Part shown: piece by piece, positions 22,301 to 28,732 of the stretch | Layout: every line of letters begins with the position of its first letter | How positions within the stretch are numbered: position 1 is the stretch's first letter | DNA from: Xestospongia muta | Lineage: Eukaryota; Porifera; Demospongiae; Haplosclerida; Petrosiidae | Direction of reading: 5' to 3' | Length of the DNA stretch: 64,000 bases | Assembly: GCA_963693285.1 (NCBI GenBank) | Contig: OY848920.1 | Span: 3,857,135-3,921,134 of the forward strand | Translations under genes and position numbers: made by a program | Notes under the pieces: generated by a model | What the model was told of the DNA's origin: nothing | What the model saw: the letters and a program-made list of their open reading frames with translations, nothing else | The model's database searches: none

Positions 22301-23667
22301 TTTAAAAATAATAAATGACTAAAACTTTATTAGCATTGAGGGTTGCAAAATTCATCATGTACAGATAATACAGTAACAATAGATACAAGAAAAATATATA
22401 TCACATACTTGGTTTAAGGAACTGTTGGATTTCATCTACTAGTGGTTTCTCTTCCAGTGGTCCCTCTAAAACTTTGATGATGTTGTCCCATGTTACTGGT
22501 GTTGGCTCATTGTCTAACCAGCTCTGTAGCACTTTGGACAACTTAATTTGGTCAGAAAAGGTAGATGTGGACAATGCCTCAATAGTGTTAGAATCAACTC
22601 CAAGTAAATCTCCTATTCCTTGCCATTTACTGTTGACTGAAGACAGTAGCTTCAGCAATATATGTTTCTCTGGTTTTGATGCTGTAAAGTATGAAATCAT
22701 ATATATAATTATAGAGCTACGTTCACAAAAGATTATATAATGTATATAATATACAGGTACTGTAATGATCTGAAAGAAAATTGATTGTTTAAAAAAGTAT
22801 TATAGGACCGCCTGGCATGTTAAGTAAATTAAGTAATATACAACCTCTCACATGAACATTTGTTTCTATTCTAAGACTAATAGTCTTATAGGACCTTTGT
22901 TATTACTCACATTGTTTATTATGATATTATAAAAATATCAGTTAGTCCTGGGAAGAAGCTATAATTATAATACTATAGCAAATGTCCAGTGTAACAGTTA
23001 ACAAAATGTATAGACATATTATATAGAAATTAAATTACCTGAATTAGATATTTCAGTGTCAAGATTACAATTGATTAATAATGATCTAAAGTTTGGATAT
23101 ACTAATTACAAGTTTATATAGACTAGTCCATATGCCAAAATTGTGAAAATTAACACTACTGTTAGTTCTTTCTATACAACACTAAAACATAACTAACATT
23201 ACATATTTCGAACAACATGCTGTATACATGTATGTATTACACAACTCTAATATATAAGTAACATAATATGAGGGAGGGATCATTATGTCTAAGATAGTAG
23301 CATGACACAAGGTGAAAGCAAGTTTATATAAACAGGCCCAACCCTTGTGTATAGTATATACATGTTCATTACATTTTAAGTATAACTCGCAAGTGATAGC
23401 TAGTCTAATCCTCAAACTGATGTGTTCCTTGAGCAAAAAGGGAGTCTGGTGCATTTACTTAAAAATTCTTGGTACTAACATCATTAACATTATGTGTCAA
23501 GTCCATTCAATTGTCAGAAGATAAGTAGCCGATAAGAAAATAAGTCAGTAATAGATAATCATGATAATTATGACTCTATAAACTACCATCCATACCATTA
23601 GCTGTAATTTGATATGATTTAAATCAAGATCCTGTACCTTCATGATAGGAAATTGCTTGGTTGATAT
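10239..23667 (-). CDS. Gene A: Death-like/ZU5/UPA/Death/polyQ multidomain protein
   Basis: Exon chain, 5' to 3' on the minus strand: 23667-23638, 23101-23039, 22681-22409, 21399-21319, 21238-20709, 20575-20463, 20411-20211, 20036-19820, 18573-18278, 16678-16600, 15060-15004, 13547-13497, 13101-11911, 10731-10688, 10565-10496, 10307-10239. Each has GT-AG borders and matching phases; only the ZU5 exon is one base short. Total about 1122 codons. Domains in order: Death-like, ZU5, UPA, Death, proline/aspartate linkers, polyglutamine, Roc-COR C-terminal module, truncated Death tail. ZU5-UPA-Death is the core of UNC5 and PIDD proteins, so a scaffold role in cell-death or immune signalling is inferred. 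The first and last exons were not found. It could also be two genes, or continuous with gene B, whose exons splice in a compatible phase. Confidence 0.6.
10496..10565 (-). CDS. Gene A exon after the Death remnant
   Basis: A 70-nt exon, phase 0 to 1, reading VARNEGVKQTTSSAINLHAS and then GCSG, with donor GTAAGT. Positional counterpart of 16600-16678. Confidence 0.5.
10688..10731 (-). CDS. Gene A exon: remnant of a second Death-domain end
   Basis: A 44-nt exon, phase 1 to 0, reading VASLEHSHEDYLKTK. Its end matches IYEDYLKTM, the last residues of the Death exon at 18278-18573, with the same phase-0 donor. Only the last helix end of a duplicated Death exon survives. Confidence 0.5.
11911..13101 (-). 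CDS. Gene A exon: polyglutamine tract fused to Roc-COR C-terminal module
   Basis: An open exon of 1191 nt (397 codons, phase 1-1), from acceptor CCATTAG to donor GTGAGT. About 45 Ser-rich residues come first. Then about 150 residues are almost entirely Gln, coded by mixed CAA and CAG (about 12500-12945), with a few K, E, L, R and P breaks. The last 190 residues (YKSIPVPFKQYTDPLILSWD ... YFYCKICCNKSLEHFCHLND) match the C-terminal part of the Roc-COR exon of gene B. That includes a C-x3-C ... E-H-F-C pattern that could bind zinc (C-x2-C-C here). The GTPase and COR core are absent, as if polyQ replaced them. The mixed codons suggest a tract that is old and translated, not a fresh triplet expansion. 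Confidence 0.75.
12500..12945 (-). repeat. CAR (polyglutamine) trinucleotide tract
   Basis: About 450 bp of CAA/CAG triplets on the minus strand, read as GTT/GCT on the plus strand. The matching Leu- and Val-rich plus-strand frames are shadows of this repeat. Confidence 0.9.
13281..13319. repeat. (AT)n microsatellite
   Basis: A pure AT dinucleotide run in an intron of gene A. Confidence 0.9.
13497..13547 (-). CDS. Gene A linker mini-exon 3
   Basis: A 51-nt phase 1-1 exon reading GRTLIPDTKSCTKISDPG, with acceptor TTTTCAG and donor GTACTT. Member of the same family as the mini-exons at 15004 and 23039. Confidence 0.5.
13732..14023. mobile_element. MITE-like inverted-repeat element, copy 1
   Basis: The left end contains AAGTAGGAATAGCAGTATGG. 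The right end, reversed, contains AAGTAGGAATGGCAGTATGG, followed on both sides by a similar GAC.TC.CTACATAGT. The ends also share a GGGAT.G.AATAAAA motif. No coding capacity. It lies in an intron of gene A, and a related copy lies at about 15890-16200. Confidence 0.6.
15004..15060 (-). CDS. Gene A linker mini-exon 2
   Basis: A 57-nt phase 1-1 exon reading GSFQRLLPDFNPDMEIPDSG, with acceptor TATATAG and donor GTATTT. Member of the mini-exon family. Confidence 0.55.
15890..16200. mobile_element. MITE-like inverted-repeat element, copy 2
   Basis: It begins TAGGGATGGCAATAAAAACA and shares the terminal and subterminal order of copy 1 (CTACATAGT.. followed by CACAAAAGTA; the right end has TGATATTGTAGCTATTATGTA). 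It is more diverged than copy 1. Confidence 0.5.
16600..16678 (-). CDS. Gene A exon after the Death domain
   Basis: A 79-nt exon, phase 0 to 1, reading NFKIKESSAKQSEQLPQLL and then AFLLTNAG. It takes the phase-0 end of the Death exon and returns the frame to phase 1. It is the positional counterpart of exon 10496-10565. No domain. Confidence 0.55.
16922..17199. repeat. Dispersed repeat, copy 1 (also at 63721-64000)
   Basis: About 280 bp nearly identical to the last 280 bases of the window. On the minus strand short stretches look coding (for example TPVITAKEARIISATVGDDS in the other copy), with stops and a frameshift. It is likely a piece of a mobile element or a duplicated gene end, here inside an intron of gene A. 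Confidence 0.75.
17200..18277. other. Intron of gene A
   Basis: No exon with consistent borders and phase was found between the Death exon and 16678, other than the dispersed repeat. Confidence 0.45.
18278..18573 (-). CDS. Gene A exon: Death domain
   Basis: A 296-nt exon, phase 1 to 0. After a linker (VSTIPDELLDQQPTTEELI) it shows AEWNQLGVKLGLDRVDLAEC, then YQLWIKEKAGRATRRNLLDA and AIRQNKVAMIYEDYLKTM. This is a complete Death domain of the UNC5/ankyrin/PIDD type: W..LG..LGL, W......A.R..L..AL. It ends at donor GTAAGT. It would act by homotypic Death-domain pairing. Confidence 0.85.
19408..19840. repeat. Duplicated intron segment, copy 1 (also at 41530-41965)
   Basis: Shared blocks in the same order include AACACAAACATTACTGGATT followed by TACAGAAGGTATATGTACAT, and GGTACTTGGTAATCAT. 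The second copy lies in the first intron of gene B. Confidence 0.65.
19820..20036 (-). CDS. Gene A exon: end of UPA-like region and linker
   Basis: A 217-nt exon, phase 0 to 1. It begins INRKDADKFIQSLFFDPPNI and ends in a Ser/Thr-rich linker (ITRSLTSNSQ) at donor GTGAGT. A tempting stop just after the donor lies in the intron. The intron sequence beside it is duplicated near 41.5-42.0 kb. Confidence 0.6.
20211..20411 (-). CDS. Gene A exon: UPA-like domain core
   Basis: A 201-nt exon, phase 0 to 0 (67 codons): VIRKWKSEFGSEELNFPFHF ... LGFPDNPVNGWKITPLRTPP. It ends at donor GTAAGT. The order (after ZU5, before Death) and the length argue for UPA. The HFS motif used by PIDD for self-cleavage is not present; HFV is seen instead, so autoproteolysis is not supported. 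Confidence 0.55.
20463..20575 (-). CDS. Gene A exon: ZU5/UPA junction
   Basis: A 113-nt exon, phase 1 to 0, reading DTDLPNCNYRAYLFYKV and then ETWKMRFTVVQDTIYSYA. Its position between ZU5 and the next exon, and its beta-strand-like pattern, fit the start of a UPA domain, the module that follows ZU5 in UNC5, PIDD and ankyrins. The donor GTAAAT is acceptable. Confidence 0.6.
20709..21238 (-). CDS. Gene A exon: ZU5 domain, with a one-base lesion
   Basis: The exon begins after CAG at 21239 with KGMMIVGESYSKY and contains GLNIFIPAQVI, SGVCYISISSSSQLNKPITV and GPPFKFEYLPGG. This is the ZU5 pattern seen in UNC5, ankyrin and PIDD. Near 20861 the frame breaks: the next frame continues PGSQYGTIHLKEF and then a glycine-rich hydrophobic run (AIGGAMFGVGGVVLGGAVGSA) before the donor. 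The exon is 530 nt. Phases on both sides require 531, so one base is missing, either a true frameshift or an assembly error. The hydrophobic run could be a membrane segment. Confidence 0.75.
21319..21399 (-). CDS. Gene A acidic linker exon
   Basis: An 81-nt phase 1-1 exon with consensus borders, reading GTGGMTHHSETEDLDLEK and then FQLAEQPTQ. It is low-complexity and acidic, with no domain. It joins the Death-like exon to the ZU5 exon. Confidence 0.6.
21885..22270. repeat. Duplicated segment, copy 1 (also at 24648-24985)
   Basis: Both copies start ATGTAAAGGAGTGT, then share ACAAAGTG, AATAATTCA, TAAGCCT and TTAAGGCT blocks in the same order and orientation. Copy 1 is an intron of gene A; copy 2 is upstream of its first known exon. 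Confidence 0.6.
22409..22681 (-). CDS. Gene A exon: N-terminal Death-like domain
   Basis: A 273-nt phase 1-1 exon of 91 codons, beginning ASKPEKHILLKLLSSV and ending IQQFLKPS. The six-helix-like pattern with WQGIGDLLGV, then SKVLQSWLDNEP and TWDNIIKVLEG, is that of a Death-fold domain (the W..LA..LG and W..L...L signatures of Death domains). These domains bind other Death domains to assemble signalling complexes. It precedes a 27-residue acidic linker exon and the ZU5 exon. Confidence 0.75.
23039..23101 (-). CDS. Gene A linker mini-exon 1
   Basis: A 63-nt phase 1-1 exon containing FRSLLINCNLDTEISNSG. It resembles the mini-exons at 15004-15060 and 13497-13547, which share a pattern of hydrophobic pair, Asp/Asn, acidic-Ile and Ser/Pro-Gly. 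No domain is recognised; probably a linker. Confidence 0.5.
23110..23580. repeat. Duplicated intron segment, copy 1 (also at 34085-34260)
   Basis: At least 23165-23340 matches 34085-34260 (shared GAGGGATCATTATGTC-type block and CACAAGGTGAA). The second copy lies directly upstream of the Roc-COR exon of gene B. This shows that gene A and gene B share intron sequence as well as exons. Confidence 0.65.
23638..23667 (-). CDS. Gene A 10-codon microexon
   Basis: AG before and GT after frame a 30-nt phase 1-1 exon reading DINQAISYHE. It is the counterpart of the microexon DSSNQAIPHD in gene B (31547-31576). It is too short to trust alone, but the match in length, phase and sequence to gene B supports it. 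Confidence 0.5.
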
Positions 23668-24167
23668 CTATAACCATTAATAATATTAAGTGAGTATAAT
23701 GTCATGATAATTATACTATGTCCAAGTTGAGAAGCGCCCCTTATTAAAAAAGGTGTTTTATGCATGGATATAGGATGAGGTATTTCCTCGCCTATTTTAT
23801 TCATTATTTGTTCGTATTATTTGTTAAATCCTCGAAAGTGCAAAATTTGAAGTATGAAGGTATGCCATTGAAAGTGAATGGAGTTTTATAGTTTGCTACT
23901 TTTGTGTAGCACTAGATAGCATAATTTCATATATAAAATGCGCGTTTGCAAGCTGAATTGATTGGTACAAGTCCCATGTGGATAGCATGTAAAATCACAA
24001 AGTCATTTACATGTCTGGGTTGCACTTCTCAACTCAAAAGATCAGACAAGAACAAGTAAAACTAAACCTTTTTTTTTCGACAGACAATTAAATTAAGAAA
24101 AATGGTTCCAAAAAGTCACCTTTTACATGAGAATTGGTTTCTCAACTTTTCTCTAGTGATAATGTAA

Positions 24168-24590
24168 GAATCCATACCCAAGACTACTCAGTATTAAGAG
24201 ATATATATGCACTGTGCTCCAAAATAAATCCCTGAAGAAACCATCCCAGGATGTAACAAGTATCAAGGGATACTTGCTATTAATAGACACAAACGCATGT
24301 ACTGGACTATTTAGGACCATCCCAGGATGTAGTAAGTATCAAGAACATAGTATTAAGGGATACATAGGAATGCACTGGGCTCCTGACACTCACCATCCCA
24401 GGATGTATTAAGTATCTAGTGATACTAGTGTTTAGGGATACATATGTCCTGGACTCGTGAATTGACCATTCTAAGATGTACTACGGTTAGTATGAATACT
24501 TAGCACTATGTATCAAGATGTACCAGTTATACTTGGTATTGAGGAACATACATGTACTAAACATAGCCAGTATAAAGTTAAGGATACTCA
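24168..24590. repeat. Degenerate tandem repeat
   Basis: Four to five diverged units of roughly 80 bp built on CCATCCCAGGATGTA, then TAAGTATCAAG and AAGGGATACAT. Related single units occur at 30206-30430 and near 37255-37330. Confidence 0.6.
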
Positions 24591-25433
24591 TGTTGAGTAA
24601 GTGATTGAATTTTTTTATTATCAATCTCTTTAATATCAGCTGTCAACTTTATTATGTAAAGGAGTGTACACTCGTGAACATACAAAGTGCATACATGTAC
24701 TATGTCATCAAAATAATTCATATAGAAGAAAAGCCAATAATAAGTTTGATTTATTTATTACTATTTCTATTATGAAGCCCTATCTCCAAGCCTTATCCTA
24801 ATATTTAAGTTGAATTTAAGGCTCTCTGTAATGATTATGGCTTGTGTTTGAGAATTGTGTGAATTATGTGTATACTTAGGATAACTCCACATGTTAAACT
24901 AGTTTGTTACATATAATATTATATTTTGTGATATTCATATCACAATAACTTAATAATCTCCATAGTGTGTGAGACAATTACTACTTACTGAAGCAAAAAT
25001 ATACAGTAATGAACTTGTTATTGTAAGCCATGTTGCTCAAAACAATAATAAACTGTCTGTACCTGCTAGTTGTCTGTACCTATGCCTGCACATTGTAAGT
25101 GTCAAGTGGACCTATATTGACCCAATTCACACAAGTATTCCTTTTTGGGCAATTTTTTGTGAATGACTATATAAACAAATGTTTAATTATATTCATAGCA
25201 TAGTTAATCACATTCATAATTGGTAAGCTTCGATCCTTAGCAGGTTTTTCTAATGCTTTAGAATTGGATTCACATATTCTTCCTCCTTAGTGAGGATAAG
25301 GACTCCTGTTACACTTATTTATGAGTGGAAACATGCTATCATTTAGGCAATCCTAAAGTTATGTTTTTGGGTATTATAATAGTTGATTTGAACAATATAT
25401 GAAATGGCACATTTGTTATTATCTTAAGTTGAC

Positions 25434-25439
25434 TTTATT
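25434..25439 (-). terminator. Candidate poly(A) signal after the gene B tail
   Basis: AATAAA on the minus strand, downstream of the shortened terminal exon that ends near 25516. Confidence 0.3.
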
Positions 25440-25515
25440 AATTGCTGACTTGAAGTAGTAGTAATAGTAGTAGTAGATTTCCTTTTTGATGATGGCATTT
25501 CCTCCATCCGGGTGG

Positions 25516-25527
25516 GTCATTTATGAC
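25516..25527 (-). CDS. Gene B terminal exon, unit 1 A-type, shortened by a stop
   Basis: After TATAG the exon reads GHK and then TGA. The unit 2 copy has CGA at this position and continues for 28 more residues. The downstream sequence is still similar to the intact tail, so this is a recent nonsense change or an allele with a 3-residue ending. Confidence 0.5.
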
Positions 25528-25815
25528 CTATATGAAAAGAACAACATCGTAAACTAAATTCCTGATAGATAAAATTACACTAGTTAATAAAAATTATCAA
25601 TATTATGATTTGCGTTAGAAGTTAAAAGAAACCTGTACTTGTAATAACAGAGTTATACACATTGTTAACATGTTATACAACAAGAGAGTTATTCAATACA
25701 GTGTACATAGTAATTGATTATAACTTTTGTCTACCAATGTCTCTCTTTTGCCTACCTAACATGACAATTAAATTAGTAAAGTATCTTTATTACATGTCAC
25801 TAAATCAGACTATAC

Positions 25816-26040
25816 CTTTTTGTTTATGTGGTATTCTTTTAGGTAATGAAGGTATCTTTTTGTGAGGCATTCCTTTTTTCTTAAAAGGTCTCCCACTAGA
25901 TGGTTCTTTACCACATCTACTTGAAGTGTCATATGACTCTACATCACTGTCAGATGATAAGGTATGAGATTTTTGCTTCCTGTGAGGTATATCTTCATCA
26001 GACTCTGATAAATTTAATCTCAGCTTCTTTTTTTTCTCTC
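25816..26040 (-). CDS. Gene B tail exon A (unit 1)
   Basis: A 225-nt phase 1-1 exon: GEKKKKLRLNLSESDEDIPH, then HTLSSDSDVESYDTSSRCGK and KKKGMPHKKIPSLPKRI. It is highly charged, with Ser/Asp-rich clusters that resemble casein-kinase-2 sites and Lys-rich patches like nuclear localisation signals. No folded domain is recognised. It is almost the same as exon A of unit 2. Confidence 0.65.
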
Positions 26041-26565
26041 CTATAATCAATTGAAGAAACCTTACTGTTACAGTAGTTAGAAGTCAACATAACATCAGTA
26101 TTTTTTTCTTCTTAGTTGTACAATGTACATTAGCTTGTATACCTGACAATCTTTGTAAAGCTTATATTAGGAAGTACATTCTCAGTCACTGTTTAGGATA
26201 CTTTAATGCAGGCATGTATAAATTAATTGTCTACTTCATCATAATAATAATGGTTAAGATTTCAAAATATGATCACAAGCTATTTTTAATGCTGTACCAG
26301 TGTAAGAATGGAATTTGCAAACTCTTCCTCTTTAGTGAGGCTAAGGGCTCCCTGCTGTTAGTTATTTCTGAGTTGACATGTGCTATGTAGTCCAAACATT
26401 ATGTTATAAGCCTTGACAATACTTAGATGTAGTGTTTAAAAATCCTGTATCATTGTTATAACTGAGATTGAAAGCAATATATTAAGTCACATGTACTACC
26501 ATCTAAGATTGGCTTTGATATGAAATACATCTGGTTCAAATCATGTCTAATATTATTAAATTCAA

Positions 26566-26639
26566 TTACTGACTTGAAGAAGCAGTATATTCCCTTTTTG
26601 ATGGTGGCAGTTCCTTTGTTTGGTTTGTTTGTTTATAAT
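26566..26639 (-). CDS. Gene B terminal exon, unit 1 B-type
   Basis: After TATATAG the exon reads DYKQTNQTKELPPSKREYTA and then SSSQ and TAA. It follows exon B with matching phase 1, so exon B spliced to this exon gives a complete C terminus. Confidence 0.55.
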
Positions 26640-26907
26640 CTATATAAAACAAACAATGTGAGAAACTAATGTATCACAGTAAACTAGTTAATATAAATTA
26701 TCAATACTATAATTTGTTTTAAAAGATAAATATTATAGATTTAACAGAGATAAAAATATCATTAACATGTTATACAATGATCAAGTTAATACAGTATACA
26801 CAGAAATTGATTATAACTATTGTCTACCACTATTTCTCTCTTCCCTGTCTAACATGACAATGAATCAGTAAAGTATCTTCATTACATGTCAGTAAAACAA
26901 ACTATAC

Positions 26908-27144
26908 CTTTATATTCCTGTGGTATTCTTTTAGGTAATGAATGAGTAATTTTGTGAGATATTCCTTTCTTTTTGTAAAGTTTTCCACTAGCTGGTTCCT
27001 TACCACGTCCTTTTGAAACATCATATGATTCTAAATCACTATCAGATGATACATAATGAGATCTTCGTTTACTAAGAGGTATGTCTTCAGACTCTGATTG
27101 AACAGGATGCAGGTCTTCTGATCTCAGTCCCTTCTGTTTCTTTC
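26908..27144 (-). CDS. Gene B tail exon B (unit 1)
   Basis: A 237-nt phase 1-1 exon: GKKQKGLRSEDLHPVQSESE, HYVSSDSDLESYDVSKGRGK and ISHKITHSLPKRIPQEYK. Acceptor TTTCAG, donor GTATAG. It parallels exon A (SSDSDxESYD, KKKGxxHK, SLPKRIP). Function unknown; probably a disordered, phosphorylatable tail. Confidence 0.65.
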
Positions 27145-27504
27145 CTGAAATAATGTATATAAATAATATTGTTTGTAAGTGCCAACTGGTCCTATATTGA
27201 TCCAATTCACATAGCTATTTCTTTTAGGACATTTTTTTGTAAATGACTACATAAAAGAAATATTTAACTATATTCATAGCATTGTTATCCACATTCATAA
27301 TTGGTAAGCTTCCAAATATGATCATAAACAGGATTATCTAATGCTTTAGAATTAGTTTTATACACTCTTTCTCCTTAGTCAGGTTAAGGGCTCTTGCTAT
27401 TATTGTGACTATGAGTTAAAACATGTTATAATGTGTTAGACAGTCTTAAAGTTATGTTATTGGCTATGATAATACTTGTTTAAAGCAATATATGAAATGA
27501 CACA

Positions 27505-27510
27505 TTTATT
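27505..27510 (-). terminator. Poly(A) signal of gene B (unit 2 A-type ending)
   Basis: AATAAA on the minus strand, 7 bases after the TAA stop at 27517-27519. Confidence 0.35.
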
Positions 27511-27516
27511 AGTATC

Positions 27517-27611
27517 TTAAGTTGGCTTTATTAATTGCTGACTTAAAGTAGTAGTAGTAGATTTCGTTTTTGATGATGGCATTTCGTCCATCTGGGTGGA
27601 TCGTTTATGAC
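27517..27611 (-). CDS. Gene B terminal exon, unit 2 A-type (intact)
   Basis: After TATAG the exon reads GHKRSTQMDEMPSSKTKSTT and then TTLSQQLIKPT and TAA. AATAAA follows at 27505-27510. This is the intact version of the tail that is cut to GHK in unit 1. Confidence 0.55.
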
Positions 27612-27890
27612 CTATATAAAAAGAACAACAATGTAAACTAAATTCCTGCTAGATAACATTAAACTAATTAATAAAAATTATTAATACTATGATTTGCATT
27701 AAAAGTTAAAAGTAAGTTGTACTTCTAACAGTGTTATACACATTGTTAACATGTTATACAACAATCAAGTTAATACAATGCACATAGAAATTTATTATAA
27801 CTATTGTCTACCACTATTTCTCTCTTCCTTGTCTAACATGACAATAAATCAGTGAATATCTTTATTACATGTCACTAAATCAGACTATAC

Positions 27891-28115
27891 CTTTTTGTTT
27901 ATGTGGTATTCTTTTAGATAATGAAAATATCTTTTCGTGAGGCATTCCTTTTTTCTTAAAAGGTCTCCCACTAGATGGTTCTTTACCACATCTACTTGAA
28001 GTGTCATATGACTCTACATCACTGTCAGATGATAAGGTATGAGACTTTTGCTTCCTAGGAGGTATATCTTCATCAGACTCTGATAAATTTAATCTCAGCC
28101 TCTTTTTTTTCTCTC
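27891..28115 (-). CDS. Gene B tail exon A (unit 2)
   Basis: A 225-nt phase 1-1 exon nearly identical to 25816-26040 (for example HTLSSDSDVESYDTSSRCGK). It has a few substitutions such as KIFSLSKRI for KIPSLPKRI. Borders TTACAG and GTATAG. Confidence 0.65.
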
Positions 28116-28658
28116 CTGTAATCAATTGAAGAAACCTTACTGTTACAGTAGTTAGAAGTCAACATAACATCAGTATTTTTTTCTTCTTAGTTGTACAATG
28201 TACATTAGCTTGTATACCTAACAATCTTTGTAAAACTTATATTAGAAAGTACATTCTCAGTCACTGTTTAGGATACTTTAATGCAGGAATGTATAAATTA
28301 ACTGTCTACTTCATCATATTAATAATAATGGTTAAGATTTCAAAATATGATCACAAAATATTTTTAACGCTGTACCAGTGTTAGAATGGAATTTGCAAAC
28401 TCTTCCTCCTTAGTAAGGAAGAGCTCCTGCTGTTAGTTATTTGTGTGTTGACACATGCTATTATGTGCTATATGCTAAGTAGTTCAAATATTATGTTATA
28501 GGCCTTGACAATACTTAAATCTAGTGTTTAAAAATCCTGTATCATTGTTATAACTAAGATTGAAAGCAATATATTATATGTCAAATGTACTACCATCTAA
28601 GATTGCTTTGATATGAAATACATCTAGTTCAAATCATGTCTAATATAAGTAAATTCAA

Positions 28659-28732
28659 TTACTGACTTGAAGAAGCAGTATATTCCCTTTTTGATGGTGG
28701 CAGTTCCTCCATTTGTTTGGTTTGTTTATAAT
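28659..28732 (-). CDS. Gene B terminal exon, unit 2 B-type
   Basis: A 74-nt exon reading DYKQTKQMEELPPSKREYTA and then SSSQ and TAA. Joining all exons of gene B up to this stop gives 4008 nt, an exact multiple of three. Confidence 0.55.

Noticed and set aside
24168..24590. CRISPR-like array
   Set aside because: Repeats are long, diverged and of uneven spacing, and the window is eukaryotic; it is an ordinary degenerate tandem repeat.
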